Notes under the pieces: generated by a model | The model's input: only the letters and a program-made list of their open reading frames with translations | Told to the model about the DNA's origin: nothing | Database searches by the model: none | Source of the DNA: Brevibacillus thermoruber 423 | GTDB taxonomy: Bacteria; Bacillota; Bacilli; Brevibacillales; Brevibacillaceae | Assembly (NCBI RefSeq): GCF_000454065.1 | Contig: NZ_KE695653.1 | Span: 54,057 to 118,056, forward strand | Direction of reading: 5' to 3' | Length of the DNA stretch: 64,000 bases | Program-made: the position numbers and the translations under genes | Shown: in pieces, positions 8,764 through 15,614 of the stretch | Layout: each line of letters opens with the position of its first letter | Position numbering within the stretch: position 1 is the first letter of the stretch

Positions 8764-9549
8764 TTATTCCTTTTCCACCAGGATGAGCAAGTCCACGCGG
8801 TTGTTGCGGGGGCCGTTCCCCGCGCTGGCCTTGTCCTCCAACGGGGCGTGTTCACCCCAACCCGCCACGGTAAAGCGGGAGGCCGGCAGACCGTGGATGT
8901 TCACCAGTTCGCGCATCACCGCGATAGCCCGCGCCGACGACAGCTCCCAGTTGGAGCGGTACGGGCTTTGGGCAGCAGGGGTATCGTCCGTGCAGCCTTC
9001 GATCCGGACGCGGTACGAGAAGCGCTTCAAGACCCGCGCCACGACGTCCACGACCTGTTTTCCCTCATCCTTCAGATCGGCGGAGCCGCTGCCGAACAGG
9101 ATCGTTTCCGGCAGGCGCACCCGCAGCCCGTCCCCGGTCTCTTCGAAGTCGACATGCTTCGCCTGCAGCACGGAGGCGAGCTGCGTCCGGATGGTCTCCA
9201 TGTCGCGCTTTGCCGCATCGCTGGCAGCCGGCGGCGCCTCCGGGCGGGGACGGCTCTCTCCCGCGCTCTTCCCCTCCACGGCGGCCGCCAACGCTTCGCG
9301 CCTCGCTTCCAGTTGGTGAATCTCCCGCTCCAGCTCCAGCTTTTGCAGGTTCAGCAGGTCGAGGCTCTCGTGCACCTGTTTCAAGCTGGCCTGCTGCCGG
9401 GCCGCTTCGTCCATCTGCGCCTTGATCTTGGTCGCATGGGCCGCGGCGATAATGACGACAATCACAAACAGCAGGGTAAACAGGTCGCTGTAGCTGATCA
9501 GCCAGCTCTTTTCCAGTTCCTTTTCGTCGTACAGCCGGTCGTCATGCAT
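8764..9549 (-). CDS. motB: MotB-family stator protein with OmpA-like domain
   Basis: Stator subunit that anchors to peptidoglycan and carries the ion-binding Asp. In the 261-residue protein the single membrane helix follows SWLISYSDLFTLLF, with the conserved Asp at residue 22. A coiled coil spans about 45-90, then an Ala/Pro-rich linker, then the OmpA-type domain (LPETILFGSGSADLKDEGKQ ... NNRVDLLI). It overlaps the upstream motA stop by eight bases, which indicates translational coupling. Whether it drives the flagellum or another rotary complex cannot be told here, but a complete flagellar cluster lies just upstream. Confidence 0.88.
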   Translation of the reverse strand: MHDDRLYDEKELEKSWLISYSDLFTLLFVIVVIIAAAHATKIKAQMDEAARQQASLKQVHESLDLLNLQKLELEREIHQLEARREALAAAVEGKSAGESRPRPEAPPAASDAAKRDMETIRTQLASVLQAKHVDFEETGDGLRVRLPETILFGSGSADLKDEGKQVVDVVARVLKRFSYRVRIEGCTDDTPAAQSPYRSNWELSSARAIAVMRELVNIHGLPASRFTVAGWGEHAPLEDKASAGNGPRNNRVDLLILVEKE

Positions 9550-10351
9550 GGCGATCCTGCCTTTCGATCGTTCCTCTGACGCTGCCCGGCGGCTTGATCA
9601 GCACCAGCTTACGGTCCCCGGGCAGGAACGAATTCAGTTTTTCAAACAGCAGACGCGGCGTCTCCATCCGCTGCAGCCCGACGCACCCTTCGATGTAGAG
9701 CCGCTTTTCGAACATTTCCTGGTCGTGGATGTCCATCAGCCGGTAGTAGCACGGCAGGGCAACCAGGTTGGCCAAGAGCGCCCCGTACAGCGTCGCCACC
9801 ACCGCCGAACTAAGGCTGTACCCGGTCTGGGTAAAGTCGGAGAGCGTCTTCAGCACCCCCGTCATCCCCAGCAGCGTCCCTACCAGTCCCATGCCCGGTG
9901 CCAGCAGGCTGATCAGTCGGAAGAAGCCGGCCGCCTGCTGGTAGCGGTACTGCTCCCCTTTCAGCTCGTTTTCCAGAATCATGCGCAGTTCTTCCTCCGG
10001 CACGCCTTCAATCGCCAGCAAGCTGCCGCGGCGGACGAACGAATCTTTCTCGTTCTGCAGTTCTTTTTCCAACGCCAGATACCCCTGTTCCTTCTGCACC
10101 AGGGCGTAGTAGTAGAATCGTTTGATCGTCTCTTCCACGTTTCCCTCCCGGCCGTGCACCAGGAGCCGGATCAAGGGGCGCAGTTCCAGGTGCCTGCGCT
10201 TGATCGCGTAGGCGATCAGCACGGCCAGCGCCACCAGCTCGATCGCCGTCACGTTCAGCAGATCGGCTGCGCTGCCGTTGAGGTAGACCGCGTGCACAAA
10301 CATGAGCAAGACCGCTCCCACCAGCAGGAGCGAGCGACGTTTTGTCGACAA
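9542..10351 (-). CDS. motA: MotA/TolQ/ExbB-type proton channel protein
   Basis: Partner of the MotB-like protein, together forming the ion-driven stator. The 269-residue protein has hydrophobic helices near 8-28 and 38-50, a cytoplasmic middle, and the channel pair SLLAPGMGLVGTLLGM and LSSAVVATLYGALLANLVALP, characteristic of MotA. The start is a TTG (TTGTCGACAAAACG) with GGTGA five bases upstream. The C-terminal tail is basic. It is the first gene of a two-gene unit ending at the hairpin near 8700. Confidence 0.85.
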   Translation of the reverse strand: MSTKRRSLLLVGAVLLMFVHAVYLNGSAADLLNVTAIELVALAVLIAYAIKRRHLELRPLIRLLVHGREGNVEETIKRFYYYALVQKEQGYLALEKELQNEKDSFVRRGSLLAIEGVPEEELRMILENELKGEQYRYQQAAGFFRLISLLAPGMGLVGTLLGMTGVLKTLSDFTQTGYSLSSAVVATLYGALLANLVALPCYYRLMDIHDQEMFEKRLYIEGCVGLQRMETPRLLFEKLNSFLPGDRKLVLIKPPGSVRGTIERQDRHA

Positions 10352-10483
10352 GAGGTGTCACCATCCCGTTGAGTTTGTTCTGTTACGTGTATCGGTTAAT
10401 CGCTCGTGGTTGATGAATGCGTAGTGAAGCGGATGGATTGTTGGGTGAGGGGGCCCATCGACCCAACGCGTTTTTGCCCACAC

Positions 10484-10511
10484 AAAAAAACGGCCGCCCC
10501 AGCCGTTTTTT
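10484..10511. terminator. terminator of the coiled-coil gene
   Basis: AAAAAACGGC-cgcccca-GCCGTTTTTT, T-flanked on both strands. It lies 16 bases after the stop of the coiled-coil gene. Confidence 0.88.
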
Positions 10512-10526
10512 GCTGATTTGGTTTTC

Positions 10527-10922
10527 TTATAGCAAACCGGTCGCGTCTTTCAGCTTTTGGATGTCCCGCTTTTGAAAGCGGTAGTCTTGATACAGAACCT
10601 TGAAATCGGCCTCCATGTTGTCGAAGCGCTGTTCGAAACGGTCAAACCGCTGGCTGAAGCTGGTCATTTCCGTTTTCATTTTGGTTATTTCGGATTTCAT
10701 TTCACCCATTTCAGCTTTCAATTCGGCTATTTCAGCCTTCATTCCACCCATTTCGGCTTTCAATTCGGCCACTTCGGTCTTGAGTAGCGCCACGTCTCCC
10801 TTAAGTTGAACCACTTCCCCTTCCAAACGGCGCACATCCATGGTCAGTGCCTCCAGTTTGGAATTGGTTACCTCCTGGCTTTCCCTGATGGCCCTGAGCA
10901 TCCCCAGGATCTCCTCCTGCAT
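10527..10922 (-). CDS. coiled-coil protein of unknown function
   Basis: A 131-residue protein, almost entirely coiled coil. From about 20 to 95 it carries near-perfect heptads with tandem units of the form (V/I)AELKAEMGxM. The last 30 residues (FKVLYQDYRFQKRDIQKLKDATGLL) are less repetitive. The start at 10922 (MQEEILGMLRAIRES) is preceded by GGGGGG eight bases upstream; an extension to 10979 lacks support. No signal peptide or membrane helix. It sits alone between motA and the flagellar genes. I cannot assign a function; phage-tail-like or cytoskeletal roles are possible but unsupported. Confidence 0.75.
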   Translation of the reverse strand: MQEEILGMLRAIRESQEVTNSKLEALTMDVRRLEGEVVQLKGDVALLKTEVAELKAEMGGMKAEIAELKAEMGEMKSEITKMKTEMTSFSQRFDRFEQRFDNMEADFKVLYQDYRFQKRDIQKLKDATGLL

Positions 10923-11102
10923 CGGCCAGCCCCCCTTTTGCTCGCTCTTTCCCCTATTATAGCAAGAGCGTCGAGACAAAAATATCGGGAACCGCCGGAT
11001 ATTTGCAAGATGTTTTCTCTAATCCGCCGCAAGCAAAATGCCGATACCAAAATAGATCCCCATGTTTGTCCCATGAACCTGTACGGAAGAAGGTGAACGA
11101 AC

Positions 11103-11282
11103 GTGAACATGGTCCAACTGAAGCAAGCCATCTCCATCAGCCTGACCAAACAGGTGCAGTCCACCGCCCAGGCGCTGGCTTCCACGATGCTGGAGGACTT
11201 CGCCAAAACCCAGCAAACCATCCAGCAGGCCGCACAGGCTCCGCATCCGTCGCTGGGGAAAGTGCTTGACGTGCGGGTGTAA
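11103..11282 (+). CDS. YjfB-family putative motility protein
   Basis: A 59-residue protein starting at GTG with AGGTGA six bases upstream. The pattern QAISISLTKQVQSTAQALASTMLEDF ... PHPSLGKVLDVRV matches the small YjfB family, which is linked to sigma-D-controlled motility genes in Bacillus; its molecular function is unknown. An ATG two codons downstream is an alternative start. It is transcribed against the flanking flagellar genes and has its own terminator. A frameshifted second copy lies about 250 bp downstream, so the gene has been duplicated in tandem. Confidence 0.8.
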   Translation: MNMVQLKQAISISLTKQVQSTAQALASTMLEDFAKTQQTIQQAAQAPHPSLGKVLDVRV

Positions 11283-11297
11283 CCCGGGACAGAACGG

Positions 11298-11323
11298 GCA
11301 GGCTGTCGACGTTGACAGCCTGC
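11298..11323 (+). terminator. terminator of the yjfB-like gene
   Basis: GCAGGCTGTC-gacgtt-GACAGCCTGC followed by TTGGTTGTTTG. Confidence 0.85.
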
Positions 11324-11531
11324 TTGGTTGTTTGTGGCGGGGTAGATTTCCCAGATTCACCACCTTTACATCAACCGTTCCCAGGGTGTCTCCCGGGCGC
11401 TTGCACCTTGGGTCGTGCCGTAATAAGTGATGAGCTAGGCTTTTTGCCGCCCATATACACCTGTAAACCTTTGGCGAAGTCTTTTTCGTCAATGTAGATT
11501 GCTTCGCCCCCTATTCTTTTTCAGCGCGTCC

Positions 11532-11703
11532 GTGGCCATTACATCCCACGCACTTAGCCTCAGTCTGCTGGATATGGCACAAGCTACACAGGCAGCAGGG
11601 GCGACCATGGCTGGAGGACTTCTCCAAACCCCAAGCCAGTATGCAGCAATCCATTTCTGCTCCTCATCCGGCACTGGGGACAGCAAACGACATCCAAGTG
11701 TAA
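11532..11703 (+). pseudogene. second yjfB-like copy, frameshifted
   Basis: From GTG 11532 the frame reads VAITSHALSLSLLDMAQATQ..., like QAISISLTKQVQSTAQ of the intact copy, up to ATG 11607-11609. There the intact gene has ATG CTG GAG, while this copy has ATGG CTG GAG. After this one-base insertion the other frame continues with LEDFSKPQASMQQ...APHPALG...DIQV and a stop at 11701, aligned with LEDFAKTQQTIQQ...APHPSLG...DVRV. So a full-length copy is broken by a single extra G at about 11610. No strong ribosome site is seen. Confidence 0.82.
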
Positions 11704-11717
11704 CTCCAGCAAGCAGC

Positions 11718-11747
11718 AAAAAACGGCCAGCAAAACCGGCCGTTTTT
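11718..11747. terminator. bidirectional terminator next to the fliT-like gene
   Basis: AAAAAACGGCC-agcaaaacc-GGCCGTTTTTT ends directly at the fliT-like stop and also follows the yjfB remnant on the plus strand. Confidence 0.88.
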
Positions 11748-12110
11748 TCATTTTTTGCGATCAAAGAATGCCCCGTAGCCGCTTGGACCGTCATCGTAAT
11801 AAGTCTGGCGGGCAAGTTTTGTCTTCCGGATGTTGGACAGCCGTTCTTTTATCTTTTGCTGCCTAGCCTCAATCTTTGGTTTGATGTTCTTGTCAATCTC
11901 GTACACTTTGGCCAGGTATCGTTGCTTCAGGTTATCGGAGATCTTCTCTCCTGCTGACAAGCGAACTTCGACCTCACTGATCAGTCTTGCCCTGTCATCC
12001 AAGAAAATGTTCCATTCATCCAATTCTGTTTCACTCTCGGTAACCGACTTCTCGAGGGAAATTGTTCGTTGAAGCAACTCTTGCAAGAGCAATTCCATTG
12101 GTTTTTCCAT
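11748..12110 (-). CDS. FliT-like flagellar protein downstream of fliS
   Basis: A 120-residue, largely helical protein directly behind fliS (start 12110, 11 bases after the fliS stop; AAGGA eight bases upstream). It has the size, position and helical character of FliT-type export chaperones, which in other bacteria bind FliD. Residues 1-75 are helical (LLLQELLQRTISLEKSVTE), and the C-terminus is basic with the tail DDGPSGYGAFFDRKK. Sequence similarity to FliT is too weak to call from memory, so the assignment rests mainly on position. It closes the flaG-fliD-fliS unit. Confidence 0.65.
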   Translation of the reverse strand: MEKPMELLLQELLQRTISLEKSVTESETELDEWNIFLDDRARLISEVEVRLSAGEKISDNLKQRYLAKVYEIDKNIKPKIEARQQKIKERLSNIRKTKLARQTYYDDGPSGYGAFFDRKK

Positions 12111-12121
12111 CGAACTGTTCC

Positions 12122-12502
12122 TTACCCTTGATTTTTGGCCAGAACCATTGCTTGTTTCCAAACGTCCCGGAATTGAACGAAGAAATCCTCAACTTCATCC
12201 AAGATGGAGATGTCTTTTCGGACATTCGCATCAATCATACGGCGAAGCATGTAGTCGTACATCTGATACAGTTGATCGGAAATGGGATAGGACCTGTCCA
12301 GTGTAACAATAAGCTCATTGAGTATATCTTGTACGCGCAGGTTGTATTCATGGGCTTGACCAATGTTTTTCTCTGAAATGGCAGCCTTTGCCTGTTTGAT
12401 AAACTTAATCGCTCCGTTATACAGCATAAGAGTCAATTCACCGGGTGATGCCGTATTGATCGAGTTAGTCTGGTAGGCCTGGACAGGATTATACATTGCC
12501 AT
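12122..12502 (-). CDS. fliS: flagellar export chaperone FliS
   Basis: FliS binds the C-terminus of flagellin in the cytoplasm and keeps it unpolymerised for export. The 126-residue product has the family pattern YQTNSINTASPGELTLMLYNGAIKFIKQA near the N-terminus and helical segments RVQDILNELIVTLD and YDYMLRRMIDANVRKD. In Bacillus, FliS also contacts FliW and so feeds into CsrA control of hag; csrA and fliW are 7 kb upstream here. The start has GAGGAG upstream; a second ATG two codons later is an alternative. It follows fliD by 20 bases. Confidence 0.96.
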   Translation of the reverse strand: MAMYNPVQAYQTNSINTASPGELTLMLYNGAIKFIKQAKAAISEKNIGQAHEYNLRVQDILNELIVTLDRSYPISDQLYQMYDYMLRRMIDANVRKDISILDEVEDFFVQFRDVWKQAMVLAKNQG

Positions 12503-12522
12503 TGCTCATCGCTCCTCTATTC

Positions 12523-14040
12523 TTACTGTCCTCCGCCGATCCCACCGAGTTGCTGTGCAAGCCACGAGCTTTGGGAGTTCAACCGCTGCAGAGCGCTTTC
12601 CATCGCGGTAAATTGTTTCCAATAACGATCTTCGATTTTTGCCAGACGATCTTCCCAATTTCTAATATCATCGTTAATCTGGTCAATCTCTTTTCCAATC
12701 GTACTGTTGTCTACCAAAATACCGCTCATTCCCGCCTTCTTGGTGAGGTTTTTAATGGCCACGTCCAGCTTGTCGTACAGGCGCTGAGCCAATCCGCTTT
12801 CGTCGAATTTCTGTTTCGCTTCCGCTTCAGTGGTCGGATTGGTAATGCTACTGGTTTTGGTAAACAGCTCCATAACCTTGTCACCGTTGTTGCGGATTGC
12901 CTCGCGCAGCTTCGTTTCATCAATGTACAGCTTACCGTTCTCCATGTAAGCGTATTTGTTGTCGCTGTATTTGGAGGTGGAAATACCGATCTCATACAGC
13001 ATATCAAAATTTGAATCAGTTACACCCTTTACTGCATTGCTCAATGCTTGGCGCATGTCGTACAAGGCACTGGACAAAATGGAATCTTGACGTAACAGAC
13101 CACTTTTCGCCTTTTCTTCCCATAGCTCAATCTGTTTTTCCGACATTTCCTGTTTTTGCTCGTCAAGCAGAGGCTGGTAATCACGGTATTGTTTTTCGGT
13201 AATTTTTGTATTGATCTTGTCGATCACTTCGTTGTATTTATCAACAAACCCTTTGATTGCGTTAAAAATGGCGTCCTCGTTGGTTTTTACGTTTACAGTA
13301 ATAGGCGCTGACGTTTGTTTGATGGTGAATTCCATGTTATCGTAGGTAAACGTATTGCTGGAAATGGATTGCGTGACACCGTTTATGATGACCTGGCCAG
13401 GCGTTCCGTCTGCACCGTTGCTAAAGGAACCATCGGATATTCCCAGCACATTCCCCGGAACAGTGGTGTTCGTGATGGAAATCGTAGCAGTCGAGCCTGC
13501 CGTCTTGGAGGTAAGAATGAGCTTGTTGTTAAAATACGTTGCGGTTACACCAGTCGTTGAAGACACGTCATTAATCTTTTTTACGACACTGTTGATGGTG
13601 TCGGCCGCAGTAACATCGATCTTGGTACCGTTCAGGTCAAAACTGAATTCGTTGCCGCTGCCAACTGCGGTATTGGCATCGGCCAAGCTCGAGCTATACA
13701 CAGCCGTTGCCGGTTTGGCCGGCTGCGCAAGTGATAGAACCTCAACCGTATAGGTGGAGAGACTGGGCGTACCCACTGTTTTCACCGAGACTGCCGCTTC
13801 ATTTTCGGAAGAAGCAGTTTTTTGCAGATATGTACGCTGCAATTTCATGTCAAACACGGTATTTTTCAGGTCAAGCAAGAGCGAATTCATCTCACGATAG
13901 CTATCCCGCTTCCACTCTTCCAGTTGCTTTTTTTGCAATAACTTATTCAACGGAGCACGCCGAGCCTTCATGAGATCTTTTACCATTTGCTCCGTGTCCA
14001 AGCCGGAAGCCATCCCGCTAAATCGAATCGGACTAACCAT
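12523..14040 (-). CDS. fliD: flagellar filament capping protein FliD
   Basis: FliD forms the filament cap and helps flagellin fold at the tip. The 505-residue protein begins with the FliD N-terminal domain (IRFSGMASGLDTEQMVKDLMKARRAPLNKLLQKK), has a variable Thr-rich middle, and ends with the FliD C-terminal coiled coil (about 400-490: DQINDDIRNWEDRLAKIEDRYWKQFTAMESALQRLNSQ). Length is normal. It follows flaG by 12 bases and precedes fliS by 20, so flaG-fliD-fliS-fliT-like form one unit. Confidence 0.97.
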   Translation of the reverse strand: MVSPIRFSGMASGLDTEQMVKDLMKARRAPLNKLLQKKQLEEWKRDSYREMNSLLLDLKNTVFDMKLQRTYLQKTASSENEAAVSVKTVGTPSLSTYTVEVLSLAQPAKPATAVYSSSLADANTAVGSGNEFSFDLNGTKIDVTAADTINSVVKKINDVSSTTGVTATYFNNKLILTSKTAGSTATISITNTTVPGNVLGISDGSFSNGADGTPGQVIINGVTQSISSNTFTYDNMEFTIKQTSAPITVNVKTNEDAIFNAIKGFVDKYNEVIDKINTKITEKQYRDYQPLLDEQKQEMSEKQIELWEEKAKSGLLRQDSILSSALYDMRQALSNAVKGVTDSNFDMLYEIGISTSKYSDNKYAYMENGKLYIDETKLREAIRNNGDKVMELFTKTSSITNPTTEAEAKQKFDESGLAQRLYDKLDVAIKNLTKKAGMSGILVDNSTIGKEIDQINDDIRNWEDRLAKIEDRYWKQFTAMESALQRLNSQSSWLAQQLGGIGGGQ

Positions 14041-14052
14041 TCTGGTTCCCTC

Positions 14053-14418
14053 CTATCTTTTTTCATCGATCAGCAAGCCCAATTTTTCCTGAATATCAGC
14101 CACCATGTCCAAAATTTTCCGAGGTGGAATTTCACGAACTACTTCATTTGTCTCGTCATTAACGAGTTGCACATAATACTCTCCCAACTTTTCGTGCATG
14201 GTAAACTTTAGGTGCGTTTTTTCCGTCTGAAGCAGTTTGTTCAAGTCATCTACGGATTTTTTTAGTTCAGCTTTGTTGTAGGATAGTTCTGTTTCAATAT
14301 TCTCCGCGTTATACGGTTCAATTCGTGCGTGATAATCTGGAGTTTCTGGGGTGTTTGTACTGGGTTCCACGTACGAATTTATAAAATTCCCAACTTTGCT
14401 TATGGAACCAATGTCCAT
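14053..14418 (-). CDS. flaG: FlaG family protein
   Basis: FlaG is a small protein usually coded before fliD and thought to influence filament length. The 121-residue product has a variable N-terminus and the conserved C-terminal domain KFTMHEKLGEYYVQLVNDETNEVVREIPPRKILDMVADIQEKLGLLIDEKR. GAGGGG lies before ATG 14418. In Bacillus it lies between yvyC/hag and fliD. Here the region upstream carries an insertion scar, so any former linkage to fliB and the hag region has been rearranged. Confidence 0.92.
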   Translation of the reverse strand: MDIGSISKVGNFINSYVEPSTNTPETPDYHARIEPYNAENIETELSYNKAELKKSVDDLNKLLQTEKTHLKFTMHEKLGEYYVQLVNDETNEVVREIPPRKILDMVADIQEKLGLLIDEKR

Positions 14419-14497
14419 TCCTGCCCCTCCTCACAATGGCTTCTACCATTTATATCGGAAAGAGCAATAGAAAAATTTACAATAGCTCTTAATGAAG

Positions 14498-14529
14498 AAA
14501 GAGGGTTTTCTAATGAAAATACCCTCTTT
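14498..14529 (-). terminator. hairpin upstream of flaG
   Basis: AAAGAGGGT-tttctaatgaaaat-ACCCTCTTT. On the minus strand it would terminate transcription coming from the IS scar before flaG; the stem is sound and T-rich bases follow (TTTCTTC). Confidence 0.7.
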
Positions 14530-14582
14530 GACTGAAGATGAAACCTTTTTTAGTTTTTTATAAAGACGGCCATATAGGCCAT

Positions 14583-14616
14583 TGTCACCGCCGGGATATA
14601 ATTGACCCAGGTTCGC
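14583..14616. repeat. solo 34-bp IS21-type terminal sequence
   Basis: This segment is identical, in reverse orientation, to 60189-60222, the outer end of the complete IS21-family element (TGTCACCGCCGGGATATAAT, then TGACCCAGGTTCGC). No other part of that element is present here. It directly abuts the right end of the IS3 remnant, so it is a deletion scar of a former insertion. Confidence 0.85.
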
Positions 14617-14617
14617 T

Positions 14618-15297
14618 GATCTGACCCCCATTTTGTGGACTGATTGATTTTGACCCATCAGGCACTTTGGAGGAAAAGGTTTCGGAATTCGCTTGGCGAC
14701 ATGCCGTTCAATCGCATTTGTGGCCTTTCGTGGTTATAAAATTCAATATACTTCTTGATTGCTGTTCCCACATCGACGGCTTCATCAAACAAATGCGGGC
14801 GCAGTTCTGCTTTCAAGTGGCCGAAAAAGGATTCGATGCAGGCATTATCCAGACAATTCCCTTTTCGAGACATACTCTGAATAATCCCATGCTTTCGCAG
14901 CAAGCGGTAATATGCTTTTGTTGTGTAATGCATTCCTTGATCACTGTGAATCAGCAGTTGATGCGTCGAACGGTTTTGGACGGCCTCTTGTACCGTCTCT
15001 AGCACAAACTGGACGTCAAGACTGTCACTTAAGCGGTATGAGACCACTTCATTGTTGAAAAGGTCCAAGATGACGGAAAGAAAATATCGTTTTTTTCCAG
15101 CTTGCAAATACGTGATGTCAGTAACCCACTTTTGATTGGGATGAGCTGCTTGAAAATGCCGATCCAGAAGATTGGGCGCCAGGGTATGTCTTTTGTATTG
15201 AATCCGTGGATAACGTCTACGCCGTATGATCGCCTGCATGTTCATTTGCTTCATCAGCCGATACACACGCTTACGATTGAGATGCAAACCGTTAACT
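14618..15297 (-). mobile_element. IS3-family (IS150-like) element, 5' part deleted
   Basis: The right end is TGATCTGACCCCCATTTTGTGGAC, an IS150-type terminal repeat, at about 14618-14641. The left end, orfA and the first part of orfB are missing. The element stops inside the fliB fragment at about 15297, where the reading frame changes from FliB-like (LEKYVKRIKKNP) to transposase (NGLHLNRKRVYRLMKQ). The exact junction is estimated from this change. Confidence 0.8.
14658..15297 (-). pseudogene. truncated IS3-family transposase OrfB
   Basis: About 212 residues of an integrase-type transposase survive. They include the last part of the helical region (NRKRVYRLMKQMNMQAIIRRRR) and the DDE catalytic core (QKWVTDITYLQ, then HSDQGMHYTTKAYYRLL, then IESFFGHLKAELRP). 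The DDE residues are intact, but the N-terminal ~70 residues of a usual OrfB are gone. The frame happens to remain open upstream into fliB, giving a chimeric ORF to 15338. Without orfA and the left end it cannot move by itself. Confidence 0.85.
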
Positions 15298-15499
15298 GTA
15301 GGATTTTTCTTGATCCGTTTTACATACTTCTCTAGCAATGGTTTCAGTTCAGTGTTTGTTACTTTTTTATACTTCTTATACGTTTGCTTGTCTACATTTA
15401 CTTGCCATCCAACACAACAAGTATCTTCACACTGGCCACCAATACATGTAAATTCATGATAGTATTGTGGTGTAAGTACAATTCTTTTTTTTCAGTCAT
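15298..15499 (-). pseudogene. fliB: FliB (flagellin lysine methylase) N-terminal fragment, cut by the IS3 remnant
   Basis: FliB N-methylates lysines of flagellin in several bacteria. Reading from about 15491 down gives RIVLTPQYYHEFTCIGGQC followed by EDTCCVGWQVNVDKQTYKKYKK and ELKPLLEKYVKRIKKNP, the family N-terminus with its C-x4-C-x3-CC motif. ATG 15499 has a strong GGGGAGG site, but its frame is broken by a run of eight A (15485-15492); nine A would join the start to the FliB frame. The C-terminal ~80% of the gene is missing because of the IS3 insertion and deletion. Confidence 0.75.
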
Positions 15500-15571
15500 C
15501 CTATGGCCTCCCCTATTTGCGATCATTATAAAAAATACCATAGTTTACCTGTTATTGATTTAATGAAAATT

Positions 15572-15604
15572 GGGGCTTGCCTGTTAATATTTTAAGGCAG
15601 CCCC
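15572..15604 (-). terminator. hairpin after the VWA/IPT protein gene
   Basis: Minus strand: GGGGCTGCCT, a 12-base AT loop, AGGCAAGCCCC, then AATTTTC. It lies 11 bases after the stop codon; the U-tract is short. Confidence 0.6.
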
Positions 15605-15614
15605 TTAACGTTTT

